Source of the DNA: Aeromonas finlandensis
Lineage (GTDB): Bacteria > Pseudomonadota > Gammaproteobacteria > Enterobacterales > Aeromonadaceae
Assembly (NCBI RefSeq): GCF_000764645.1
Contig: NZ_JRGK01000286.1
Location: 124,001 to 188,000, forward strand
DNA: 64,000 nucleotides
Reading direction: 5' to 3'
The translations under genes and the position numbers were made by a program. The notes below the pieces were generated by a model. It had not been told where the DNA came from. It did not search any database and worked only from the letters and a program-made list of their open reading frames with translations. Positions 44,542 through 52,728 of this stretch are shown in pieces; the stretch's first letter is position 1; every line of letters starts with the position of its first letter.

Positions 44542-44760
44542 TTATGCCGCCCGGCCTTGAGCATCCATCCACCGGCGCACATCCTCCGCCCGCCAGGCAG
44601 TTACACGCGCCCCGAGCTTAACCGGCTTCGGGATTTTGCCATCTGCGGCCCAGCGCCATAGAGTCACCTCGGCGATCCCCAGCATGGGGGCCAAGATTTT
44701 TGCTCGGACATAACCCTCTGCGGGCAGAACTCGAGGTTGATGAGATTGATGTTTTGACAT
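44542..44760 (-). CDS. AlpA-family regulator
   Basis: A 72-aa AlpA-type HTH protein: GYVRAKILAPMLGIAEVTLWRWAADGKIPKPVKLGARVTAWRAEDVRRWMDAQ. The WRWAADGKIPKPVKLG and trailing W-x-x-E-x-x-R-W are the family hallmark. It is the first gene of the leftward operon that runs to the primase and probably controls excision or the operon promoter. A nested dyad lies about 70 nt upstream. Confidence 0.88.
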   Translation of the reverse strand: MSKHQSHQPRVLPAEGYVRAKILAPMLGIAEVTLWRWAADGKIPKPVKLGARVTAWRAEDVRRWMDAQGRAA

Positions 44761-44829
44761 GGCTTATTAGCTCCCGTGGTGTATTACCCTATCGAGAGCG
44801 ATTGAAGCATGAGGAAGCGCGTTCTCTAT

Positions 44830-44870
44830 GTACGGTACAAGTTACCTCACGGGAGGTGCTGGTACCGTAC
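44830..44870. promoter_or_regulatory. Nested dyad between AlpA and the 279-aa gene
   Basis: GTACGGTAC (44830-44838) and GTACCGTAC (44862-44870) are exact inverse copies. Inside them ACCTC (44844-44848) and GAGGT (44853-44857) form a second dyad with almost the same centre. It lies upstream of the AlpA operon; an operator is likely. Confidence 0.6.
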
Positions 44871-44897
44871 AGTCTGTAGACCCACCAGCATCACAGC

Positions 44898-45737
44898 TTA
44901 GCCACGCTTATAAACTTCGTTTCTACCCTCCGCCGCACTCAATAAACGCTGGATAGATTCCCGTGATAGAGGAGCGTCATTCCCCCCAAACAGTTCGTTC
45001 GAGTGATCCCACAAAGCATTGGCCCAAGCAACATAGGTCACGCATTCATCAGGCCATCTACTGCGCGCATGAAGGGCTGCAACAAGCACGCGCTCTCTGG
45101 TAGAAGCATGGTATTCCGCGGTTGGATGTGGCTGAGACTCTCCTGCAGCGGCCGCAGCTATTTCAGCCAACGCACTCTGCGCATTGGCATCGGCACCTAT
45201 AGGAAGCGGCTGCCCGCTGTGGATGTGTCGTTGTAGTAACGCCAAGTCCTCACGCAGGACCCACAGATGATCCGCGATGTTAGGAAACCTCACATCAGCC
45301 CATACTGGGGATGAATTATCGGAAAAATCAGAAGATAGCTCGAAAATATCCCCATCACGGGCTGTTAGCACCCCATCCATCTCCCAGTGCTCAAAATGCA
45401 ACCGCCGTATTGCCCAAAATCCTGAGATCGTCGCCTTCCCGTTACACCAATCATTGCCTAGCTCTTCGTCAAGCGAAGCGGCAACGAATGAAGCTCCGAA
45501 TTTCAGCGGGTTTGACCGGCCCAAATAGGTAAGATATTGGTGCTTTTTCACGTAAATATGCGATGGTCTTTCAGCCTTCTGGGCCATTACATATAAACGG
45601 ATTGCCCCGATAGCGGCCCAGTGGAATATATCCTCAACATTACATCCCAATAAGTCAGCCGCTCGCTCTGGACGGCAATACTCGAGCGGGAGTAATGGCT
45701 TTGGGGGGTCGATTTCTGGCTTGGTTTTTTTGGTCAT
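44898..45737 (-). CDS. Unknown protein next to the integrase (possible cargo)
   Basis: A 279-aa protein from ATG 45737 (MTKKTKPEIDPPKPLLPLEY); a GTG at 45749 is an alternative. The N-terminal part (YCRPERAADLLGCNVEDIFHWAAIGAIRLYV) looks like a small HTH. The C-terminal part (TRERVLVAALHARSRWPDECVTYVAWANALW) is a compact helical domain also seen, to my memory, in other island proteins of unknown role. No catalytic motif. Its place between integrase and AlpA is where P4-like elements often carry variable cargo, including anti-phage genes. Confidence 0.65.
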   Translation of the reverse strand: MTKKTKPEIDPPKPLLPLEYCRPERAADLLGCNVEDIFHWAAIGAIRLYVMAQKAERPSHIYVKKHQYLTYLGRSNPLKFGASFVAASLDEELGNDWCNGKATISGFWAIRRLHFEHWEMDGVLTARDGDIFELSSDFSDNSSPVWADVRFPNIADHLWVLREDLALLQRHIHSGQPLPIGADANAQSALAEIAAAAAGESQPHPTAEYHASTRERVLVAALHARSRWPDECVTYVAWANALWDHSNELFGGNDAPLSRESIQRLLSAAEGRNEVYKRG

Positions 45738-45835
45738 AGCTCGCGTCACCTTCTAACGCGCCTTGAATTGATTGCCGGGCCAGGTGGGCAAGGATCCCCG
45801 CTTTTCTCTCCGTCGAGATAGGCCCGGCAAAGTCG

Positions 45836-47044
45836 TTATACAGCTCGGTTGAAATTCACAGGGCGAACATTGCCCCCTTGTTGGGATTCGTAGAAGTCAG
45901 CAAGCCACTGCAACAGCTTGCGGCGGTCATCCAGGTACTCGGCCCGGTGATAGGCAGCCCGCACCTTATTGCGTTCAGCATGGGCCAGCTGGCGCTCGAT
46001 AACGTCAGGATCAAAGCCTTCTTCGTTTAAGGTGGTGGATGCCAGAGCCCGGAACCCATGAGGAGTAGCAACGCCCGCATATCCCATCCGGCCCATCGCA
46101 TAGCTCAGGGTGTTCTCACTCATGGGCTTGGTCAGGTTGCGCTCACTGGGAAACAACAGCTCACAATGACCGGTGAGCTGGTGAAGCTCATCAAGGACAG
46201 CCAGCGCCTGCCGGGATAGTGGGACGATATGCTCTGAACGCATCTTCATCCGCTCAGCAGGGATACGCCACTCGGCCCGCTCCAGGTCGAATTCATCCCA
46301 GCGGGCAAAGCGCACCTCGCCCGGGCGGGTCATGGTCAGCATCAGCAGATGGAAAGCAAGGCGAGTAGCAGGGTTCAGGGGCTCAACAGCAAGACGGCGG
46401 TAGAACTCTGGCAGTTCCGCCCGGGGCAATGCCGGCCGGTGTTCTTTCTTGGCGGCTTTGAGTGCCCCTTTCAGGTCTTGGGCTGGGTTGTAGCTGGCTC
46501 GGCCTGTCTGGATGGCGTAACGCATAATGGCACTGATCCGCTGCAGCACTCGTCCAGCGGTTTCGGTTGCCCCGCGCTTCTCAACTTTCCGCAGAGCCTC
46601 CAGCATCATGGGGGCGGTCAGTTCAGCAACAGGAACAAGCCCAAGATCGGGGAAGGCATCGACCTCCAAGGATTCGATTACCCGAGTGGCGTGGCCTTGG
46701 CTCCAACGGGCAAGCTGGCTTTGGTGCCACTCCCGCGCCAATGCTTCGAAACTGCTTTCGCTGGCCAGCCGACTAGCAACCTTGCTTTGCTTGCGCACCA
46801 AACCGGGATCAACGCCATCGGCGATCAGGCGGCGGGCATCATCCCGCTTAGCTCTCGCCTCTTTCAGTGACACCTCGGGATAGACCCCCAGGGCAAGTGC
46901 CTTCTCTTTGCCACCATGGCGATACTTGAGCCGCCAGTATTTACCAGACTGGTTGACCAGCAGGAACAGCCCCTTCTCATCGGAAAGCTTTTGAGGCTTG
47001 CCGCTGAACTTGGCTTGCCTGGCTGCGGTATCGGATAACGGCAT
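45836..47044 (-). CDS. P4-type tyrosine integrase
   Basis: A 402-aa integrase. The N-terminal DUF4102 arm-binding domain (MPLSDTAARQAKFSGKPQKLSDEKGLFLLV and GVYPEVSLKEARAKRDDARR) is followed by a core-binding domain and catalytic domain with TRPGEVRFARWDEFD (Arg), TPHGFRALASTTL (His-x-x-Arg), LAHAERNKVRAAYHRAEYL (His and Tyr). ATG 47044 has GGGAG upstream; the open frame continues to 47197 but that part overlaps the arm-type sites. It lies 264 nt from the tRNA target, the normal place. Confidence 0.94.
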   Translation of the reverse strand: MPLSDTAARQAKFSGKPQKLSDEKGLFLLVNQSGKYWRLKYRHGGKEKALALGVYPEVSLKEARAKRDDARRLIADGVDPGLVRKQSKVASRLASESSFEALAREWHQSQLARWSQGHATRVIESLEVDAFPDLGLVPVAELTAPMMLEALRKVEKRGATETAGRVLQRISAIMRYAIQTGRASYNPAQDLKGALKAAKKEHRPALPRAELPEFYRRLAVEPLNPATRLAFHLLMLTMTRPGEVRFARWDEFDLERAEWRIPAERMKMRSEHIVPLSRQALAVLDELHQLTGHCELLFPSERNLTKPMSENTLSYAMGRMGYAGVATPHGFRALASTTLNEEGFDPDVIERQLAHAERNKVRAAYHRAEYLDDRRKLLQWLADFYESQQGGNVRPVNFNRAV

Positions 47045-47143
47045 GGGGGGTTCTCCCGTCTCTGCTTGGGGGTACTTATCGCATGCTGGGGGACAAAAAG
47101 TGGACACTCGGCGGGCCTGTAACGGCGCGGGCTGGTGGCCTGA

Positions 47144-47205
47144 GGGGGTACTTTTTACCCCCATCTGGACTGATACCCCCAGATGTACCCCCGGCAATGG
47201 GGGTA
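47144..47205. repeat. Arm-type integrase sites, right end
   Basis: TACCCCCA at 47156-47163 and 47174-47181, TACCCCC at 47186-47192, and inverse copies GGGGGTA at 47144-47150 and TGGGGGTA at 47198-47205. The octamer also occurs twice near the left end of the element. Confidence 0.65.
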
Positions 47206-47236
47206 TGTCATGAGGCTATATGATACGACAGGAAAT

Positions 47237-47273
47237 AACAAAAAACCCGCAGAGCCTTAAGCTATGCGGGTTT
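47237..47273 (-). terminator. Terminator between tRNA-Leu and the integrase
   Basis: On the minus strand the stem AAACCCGCA / TGCGGGTTT is followed by TTTGTTATT. It came with the element and now ends the tRNA transcript. Confidence 0.8.
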
Positions 47274-47307
47274 CAGGTCTGCCGTGATACGGCATGAAAC
47301 TGTAATA

Positions 47308-47393
47308 TGGTGCCCGGGGTCGGACTCGAACCGACACGGTTATTCACCGGCGGATTTTGAATCCGCTGCGTCTACCGATTTCGCCACCCGGGC
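47308..47393 (-). tRNA. tRNA-Leu (anticodon CAA)
   Basis: 86 nt including an encoded CCA. Acceptor stem GCCCGGG pairs with CCCGGGC, the D-arm has AAATCGGTAGACGC, the anticodon loop is TTCAAAA giving CAA, a long variable arm marks a class II tRNA, and the T-arm has GGTTCGAGTCC. It closely resembles E. coli leuX, a well-known island integration site, and here borders the integrase. Confidence 0.97.
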
Positions 47394-47536
47394 AACTGCG
47401 AGGGATTATACGAATGGCGCGATGCCATGCAAGGTGTTTTTCGATTGAACACTCCCGTTTGTTCATTTATTCAACGCCTTGCCGATGCGGGGCCAGTTAC
47501 ATAGAATGCCGCCATCATCTTAATGGAATAAAAACG

Positions 47537-48070
47537 ATGGCCAAGCCTAAAAAAGTCCAACAAAAATCCCCCTCTCCCGCCAATCCGCCATACCCGTCAG
47601 CGGGTCTGCTGCGTCGCCTCGGCGCCCTGATCTATGATGCCCTGGTGGTGACCTCGCTGCTCATCATCGCCGGCTTTATCGGCATGGGTGTCGCCAAGCT
47701 GCTGCTGGTCACCGGCATGGCCAGCGTACCGGCAGGCGAAGATACCGTCTGGTTGCTCACCCGCCACCACCTGAGCCTGATCTATACCCTGTGGCTCGCC
47801 TTCGTCATCTGCGGTTTCTACACCTGGTTCTGGACCCGCGCCGGCCAGACCATCGGCATGCGTGCCTGGCGGCTACGCATTCAGAACGAGGATGGCAGTC
47901 ATATCCGCGTCACTCAGGCGCTGATCCGCCTCGCCACCGCCGCCTTTGGTCTGGGCAACCTGATGTGCCTGTTCAACCGCAAGCGCCCGCGGGCGTTTCA
48001 GGATATCTGGGCCGAGTGCGAAGTGATTGTGTTGAGCAAGCAGGAAAATCTGGAGCTGCTGAACAAGTAA
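47537..48070 (+). CDS. RDD-family membrane protein
   Basis: A 177-aa inner-membrane protein of the RDD family. It begins with a basic cytoplasmic tail (MAKPKKVQQKSPSP), then AGLLRRLGALIYDALVV, where the Arg-Asp pair that names the family is visible, and the TIGMRAWRLRIQNEDG motif. Three hydrophobic segments lie at about 35-60, 80-105 and 130-150. Function unknown; some members are Na+/H+ antiporters. ATG 47537 is chosen; the longer frame from 47357 runs through the tRNA gene. Confidence 0.87.
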   Translation: MAKPKKVQQKSPSPANPPYPSAGLLRRLGALIYDALVVTSLLIIAGFIGMGVAKLLLVTGMASVPAGEDTVWLLTRHHLSLIYTLWLAFVICGFYTWFWTRAGQTIGMRAWRLRIQNEDGSHIRVTQALIRLATAAFGLGNLMCLFNRKRPRAFQDIWAECEVIVLSKQENLELLNK

Positions 48071-48092
48071 TTCCGGGTCAATTGCAGCAACG

Positions 48093-48123
48093 AAAGAGGG
48101 CACCAACCGGTGCCCTCTTTGCA
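48093..48123. terminator. Terminator between the RDD gene and lptG
   Basis: Stem AAAGAGGGCACC / GGTGCCCTCTTT serves two convergent genes; it has T's on the plus side and only a short T tract on the minus side. Confidence 0.85.
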
Positions 48124-48145
48124 TTCCCTCATAACCTCGTGCGGA

Positions 48146-49216
48146 TTACTGCTTGCGACTGAGGATGTAGAAGGAGATGCCGCCAAACAACAGGCTAGGC
48201 GCAACGGCCGCCAGAATCGGCGGTACCGCATAGACCAGACTGATGGGGCCGAACACCCGATCACTCACATAGACGGCGAAGCCGGTCATGATCCCCATCA
48301 GCATTCGCGCCCCCATGCTCACCGAGCGCAGCGGGCCGAAGATGAAGGAGGAGGCAAGCAGGATCATCGCCACCACCGAGAGCGGTGACAGCAGTTTGCG
48401 CCACATCTCCAGCTTGTAGCGACCGGCCTCCTGCTTGTTGGCATCGAGATAACCGATGTAGTCACGCAAGCCGGAGACCGAGAGGTTCTCCGGATCTATG
48501 CTCACCACCCCCAGCTGCTTGGGCGTCAGCTCCGAGCTCCACTCAATTTTGTCGAGCTGTTCGCTCTGGATCTGCGTCGGGTCGTCAAAACGGGTGACCA
48601 GAGCCTGCTTGAGCAACCAGTGGTGCTGTTCAAACACCCCCTCCTGCGCCTGTATCACGTCGATCAGCTTGCGCTCGGGAGTGAAGCGATAGAGGGTGAT
48701 ACCGGTGAGGGCGCCATCGTTGCGCACCCCGTTGATATTGACGAAGTTATTGCCATCACGAGCCCACACCCCGTAGGCGGAGACGGTCAGCCGCCCCTCG
48801 GAGATGGCACCGGCACGGATATCATCCGCCATCCGCTTGGCGATGGGGGCCACATACTCCCCCATCATCCCCACCAGGATCATCAGCGGGATCGCCGTCT
48901 TGAGCGCCGCCATCACGATACTGATCTTGGAGCGGCCCGCCGCCTGCATCACCACCAGTTCGGAGCTGGTTGCCAACTGGCCCAGACCGATCAGGCCGCC
49001 CAGCAGCGCCGCCAGCGGGAAGAACAGCACCGCCTCCTTGGGCATGGAGAGCAGCACATAGTAGAGGGCATTGACCATGTCATAGTTGCCCTCCCCGACT
49101 GACTTGAGCTGCTCCACATACTTGATGAGCGCCGCAAGGCCAACCAGCGTGATCTCACACAGCAGGATCGACATGAAAATGACCCGGCCGATATATCTAT
49201 CGAGAATGCCAAACAT
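48146..49216 (-). CDS. lptG: LptG, LPS export permease
   Basis: Inner-membrane permease of the LptB2FG ABC transporter that extracts LPS. The product is 356 aa from ATG 49216 (MFGILDRYIGRVI). Transmembrane segments lie at both ends (about 15-35, 60-80, 100-120, then 275-350) around a periplasmic beta-jellyroll with YGVWARDGNNFVNI. The PKEAVLFFPLAALLGGLIGLGQLATSSELVVMQAAG block is the coupling region. It follows lptF by 25 nt on the same strand. Confidence 0.95.
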   Translation of the reverse strand: MFGILDRYIGRVIFMSILLCEITLVGLAALIKYVEQLKSVGEGNYDMVNALYYVLLSMPKEAVLFFPLAALLGGLIGLGQLATSSELVVMQAAGRSKISIVMAALKTAIPLMILVGMMGEYVAPIAKRMADDIRAGAISEGRLTVSAYGVWARDGNNFVNINGVRNDGALTGITLYRFTPERKLIDVIQAQEGVFEQHHWLLKQALVTRFDDPTQIQSEQLDKIEWSSELTPKQLGVVSIDPENLSVSGLRDYIGYLDANKQEAGRYKLEMWRKLLSPLSVVAMILLASSFIFGPLRSVSMGARMLMGIMTGFAVYVSDRVFGPISLVYAVPPILAAVAPSLLFGGISFYILSRKQ

Positions 49217-49241
49217 CAGCAATAGTTCCTATGTGGCAGCA

Positions 49242-50354
49242 TCATTTTGATTTGCTTATAAAATATTTGCCCTTCACCCCGTTCCACCAGCTGGAGCCCT
49301 GCACATTGAGGGGCAGGCCGATAAACAGCAGGTACACGAGCGGTACCAGGAACATCCCCGGCCAGTAGGGCAACCGGCCACTGTCGATGGCCGAGCGTGC
49401 CGCGCTGAGCAGCAGGAAGTAAGAGAGATAGAGCATGATGGCTGGCAGCAGCTTGGCATAACGCCCCTGACGGGGGTTGACCCGCGCCAGCGGTACCACC
49501 AGCAGGGTCAGCACCGGAATGGAGAGGGGCAGCGAGATACGCCACTGCAACTCTGCCATCATGGCATTGTCCTGAGTGCCAAAAAGCTCCATGGTTGGCT
49601 TGGCCGCCGCCTTGCGGTTGGAACGCTCCAGCTCTTGCTGGCGGATGATCAGGCCATACTCGCGAAAATCGGAGATCTGGAACTGCTTGCCGGAGAAGTT
49701 CCCCTCGTAGCGGGAGCCATCCATCAGGGTCAGCCACTGCAGGCCGTTCTCATCGACCGTCACCACCCCTTCGGTCGCCACCACCACGGAGGGAGGATTG
49801 TTCCCCTCAGCCCGCTGCAACACGAAAATCTTCTGTAATTTTGAGCCGTTGTCGTTCAGATCCTGGATGTAAGCAACCAGACGCCCCTTGTCGAGCTCCA
49901 TAAAGCGGCCCGCCTGCAGGAAGGAGATACCCGGGTCCGACTTGAACTCGTCGATCACCTGATACTCACGCTCCTTGGCCTGCGGGGCGATCCAACCGGT
50001 GTTGAACGCCGCTACGGCAGCAGTCAGCAAAGCCAGCAACATGGCGCTGCGCATCACGAAACGGTGGCTAAAGCCGACCGCATGCATCACCGTCATCTCG
50101 CTTTCGGCGTAGAGGCGACCATGGGCAAACAAAATGGCTAAAAAGAGACTGATAGGCAGCATCAACAGCGCCATATTGGGCAAGTTGAGCAGCAGCAGGG
50201 TGGAGACCAGACGTGTCGGCACCTCGCCATCGGCGGCGTCACCGATGATCTTGATAAATTGTTGGCTGACAAAGATAAGCAGCAATACGAATAACACTGC
50301 CAGCTGGGTTTTCAGGGTTTCCCTGAACAAATATCGGAAAACGATCACAGTCAT
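49242..50354 (-). CDS. lptF: LptF, LPS export permease
   Basis: Partner permease of LptG in the LPS exporter. The product is 370 aa from ATG 50354 (MTVIVFRYLFRETLKTQLAVL); a TTG two codons earlier is less likely. LPISLFLAILFAHGRLYAESEMTVMHAVGFS is the conserved coupling-helix region, followed by the periplasmic jellyroll (DENGLQWLTLMDGSRYEG) and C-terminal membrane helices. It diverges from pepA, the same arrangement as in E. coli. Confidence 0.95.
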   Translation of the reverse strand: MTVIVFRYLFRETLKTQLAVLFVLLLIFVSQQFIKIIGDAADGEVPTRLVSTLLLLNLPNMALLMLPISLFLAILFAHGRLYAESEMTVMHAVGFSHRFVMRSAMLLALLTAAVAAFNTGWIAPQAKEREYQVIDEFKSDPGISFLQAGRFMELDKGRLVAYIQDLNDNGSKLQKIFVLQRAEGNNPPSVVVATEGVVTVDENGLQWLTLMDGSRYEGNFSGKQFQISDFREYGLIIRQQELERSNRKAAAKPTMELFGTQDNAMMAELQWRISLPLSIPVLTLLVVPLARVNPRQGRYAKLLPAIMLYLSYFLLLSAARSAIDSGRLPYWPGMFLVPLVYLLFIGLPLNVQGSSWWNGVKGKYFISKSK

Positions 50355-50526
50355 TCCCAAGTAAACTTGTGTTTTTAGTCGAATGCCTGAAAAATAGGGC
50401 CGTATATTGGATTTTTACCAGTTTGAACTGCGGAGCCTGTGGCTGTTCGCTCCGCCTCTGATACCCCAACAAGCACCGCATTATTCAATAAAAGGTGCCT
50501 TTTGTCTTTAGGATGTAGGAGATTCC

Positions 50527-52035
50527 ATGGAGTTCAGTGTAAAGAGTGGCAGTCCAGAGAAGCAACGTAGCGCCTGCGTCGTGGTCGGCGTATTTGAGCC
50601 TCGTCGCCTCTCTCCGGTTGCCGAACAACTGGACAAGATCAGCGATGGCTATATCAGTTCGCTGCTGCGCCGTGGCGACCTGGAAGGGAAACCAGGCCAG
50701 ATGCTGCTGCTGCATCAAGTACCGGGCGTGCTCAGCGAGCGCGTACTGCTGGTCGGATGCGGCAAGGAGCGGGAACTCGACGAACGCCAGTACAAGCAGA
50801 TCATCAACAAGACCATCACCACCCTGAACGAAACCGGTTCAATGGAAGCGGTCTGCTTCCTGACCGAGCTGCACGTCAAGGGTCGGGATACCTATTGGAA
50901 GGTGCGCCAGGCGGTAGAAACCACCAAGGCGGGCCTCTACAGCTTTGATCAGTTCAAGACCAACAAGGCCGAGCCACGTCGCCCGCTGCGCAAGCTGGTA
51001 TTCAACGTGCCGACGCGTCGGGAACTGACCATTGGTGAAAAAGCCATCGCTCACGGTCTGGCCGTGGCCAAGGGTGTGCGGGTCTGCCGCGACGTGGCGA
51101 ACATGCCGCCCAACGTCTGCAACCCGGCCTATCTGGCCTCCCAGGCCCGTCGTCTGGCCGATGCCTTCGACAACATCACCACCAAGGTGGTGGGCGAGCA
51201 GGAGATGGCCGAACTCGGCATGAACTCCTATCTGGCGGTGGCTCGCGGCTCCGACAACGAAGCCATGATGGCCATCATCGAATACAAGGGTCATCCGGAT
51301 GCCAAGCCCATCGTGCTGGTCGGCAAGGGTCTGACCTTTGACTCAGGTGGCATCTCCATCAAGCCGGCCGATGGCATGGACGAGATGAAGTACGACATGG
51401 GTGGCGCCGCCTCCGTGCTCGGTACCATGCATGCGTTGGCCCAGCTGCAACTGCCGATCAACGTCATCGGCGTGCTGGCAGGCTGCGAGAACATGCCGGG
51501 TGGCAACGCCTATCGCCCGGGTGACATCCTCACCTCCATGTCCGGCCAGACCATCGAAGTGCTCAACACCGATGCGGAAGGTCGTCTGGTGCTGTGTGAT
51601 GCCCTCACCTATGTGGACCGCTTCGATCCGGAAACCGTGATCGACGTGGCGACCCTGACCGGTGCCTGCGTCATCGCGCTGGGCCACCACACCTCGGGTC
51701 TGCTGGCCAACCACAACCCGCTGGCCCACGAGCTGCTCAACGCCTCCGAGCAGGCGGGTGACCGCGCCTGGCGTCTGCCGCTGTTTGACGAGTATCAGGA
51801 GCAGATCGACAGCCCGTTTGCCGACATGGCCAACATCGGCGGTCGTCCGGCCGGAACCATCACCGCGGCAGCCTTCCTGTCACGCTTCACCAAGAAGTAC
51901 AACTGGGCCCACCTGGATATCGCCGGGACCGCCTGGAAGAGTGGCAAGGATAAAGGCTCCACCGGTCGTCCGGTGCCCCTGCTGACCCAGTTCCTGCTGA
52001 ACCGGGCTGGCGTGGATATCGAAGAGAAAGAGTAA
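50527..52035 (+). CDS. pepA: PepA, leucyl aminopeptidase / XerC-XerD accessory protein
   Basis: Hexameric dinuclear-metal aminopeptidase (M17) of 502 aa that in E. coli also binds DNA at cer sites and the carAB promoter. The metal-ligand region [26 protein letters not shown] and the family signature NTDAEGRL are visible. The N-terminal DNA-binding-competent domain starts [17 protein letters not shown]. It is divergent from lptFG and followed by holC and valS. Confidence 0.96.
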   Translation: MEFSVKSGSPEKQRSACVVVGVFEPRRLSPVAEQLDKISDGYISSLLRRGDLEGKPGQMLLLHQVPGVLSERVLLVGCGKERELDERQYKQIINKTITTLNETGSMEAVCFLTELHVKGRDTYWKVRQAVETTKAGLYSFDQFKTNKAEPRRPLRKLVFNVPTRRELTIGEKAIAHGLAVAKGVRVCRDVANMPPNVCNPAYLASQARRLADAFDNITTKVVGEQEMAELGMNSYLAVARGSDNEAMMAIIEYKGHPDAKPIVLVGKGLTFDSGGISIKPADGMDEMKYDMGGAASVLGTMHALAQLQLPINVIGVLAGCENMPGGNAYRPGDILTSMSGQTIEVLNTDAEGRLVLCDALTYVDRFDPETVIDVATLTGACVIALGHHTSGLLANHNPLAHELLNASEQAGDRAWRLPLFDEYQEQIDSPFADMANIGGRPAGTITAAAFLSRFTKKYNWAHLDIAGTAWKSGKDKGSTGRPVPLLTQFLLNRAGVDIEEKE

Positions 52036-52089
52036 CTCCTCCACCCCGTCGGATGCGTGCATCAACGGGGTTGGCGTTACCCCGAACCA

Positions 52090-52118
52090 CAAGGAAGAGG
52101 CCCGCCTCTTCCTTGTTT
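52090..52118 (+). terminator. Terminator of pepA
   Basis: Stem CAAGGAAGAGG / CCTCTTCCTTG with loop CCCG is followed by TTTCATT. Confidence 0.85.
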
Positions 52119-52208
52119 CATTCTTGAATCAGTGAGCTGCGGACGGGAAAATCCCCGTCAGCCGCTGCGGCGGTCAATCGTCCGTCACCGCAAAACGGGA
52201 CCAACCTG

Positions 52209-52664
52209 ATGAGCCAAGTGACCTTTTACCTGATGAGCGAACAGGATGACGCGCAGGCCTCTGCGGTCGAGCGACTGGCCTGCACCCTTGCAGCCGAGTC
52301 GTGGGGCGCGGGCCATATCTACCTGTTGTGCGACGATGAAGCGCAGGCTCTGCGCCTCGACGAGCTGTTGTGGCAGCTGCCGCCGGAGCGCTTCGTGCCG
52401 CACCAGGTGCAAGGGGAGAGTGGCATGGCCCCGGTGGAGATCGGCTATCAGCCGCCGAAACGGCGCTACGCCCGCCTCATCAATCTGGCCACTGCGACAC
52501 CTTTGTTTGCAGGACACTTCGCTCAAGTGGTAGATTTTGTCCCCACTGATGAAACACAAAAGCAGCAAGCCCGCGAGCGCTACAAGCACTATCGCCAGGC
52601 AGGCCATACCCTCGAAATGAGGGATCAGCCCGTCCTTGCCGCACCGGATCCGGCGCAGCCCTGA
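52209..52664 (+). CDS. holC: HolC, DNA polymerase III chi subunit
   Basis: Clamp-loader accessory protein that links the polymerase III holoenzyme to SSB. The product is 151 aa. The N-terminus [13 protein letters not shown], the [19 protein letters not shown]-type region and [16 protein letters not shown] fit the family, which in E. coli is 147 aa. It lies between pepA and valS, the conserved order. Confidence 0.94.
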   Translation: MSQVTFYLMSEQDDAQASAVERLACTLAAESWGAGHIYLLCDDEAQALRLDELLWQLPPERFVPHQVQGESGMAPVEIGYQPPKRRYARLINLATATPLFAGHFAQVVDFVPTDETQKQQARERYKHYRQAGHTLEMRDQPVLAAPDPAQP

Positions 52665-52728
52665 CTGCAACCAATTGATCCATAAAGAATCAACACCAGA
52701 CTCCATCCATCCAGATTACGGCGAGACC

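Larger units (their letters stand above)
34649..47321. mobile_element. P4-like phage satellite integrated in tRNA-Leu(CAA)
   Basis: About 12.7 kb between a tRNA 3' end and its imperfect copy. Its recognisable genes are a P4-type integrase, two AlpA-like regulators, an Icd-like protein, a P4 alpha-type primase-helicase with an iteron origin, and a tail chaperone and tape measure pair. Almost all genes point leftward. No capsid, portal, terminase, lysis or tail-fibre gene is present, so it cannot make particles alone and should depend on a helper, probably a P2-like phage. Confidence 0.85.
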
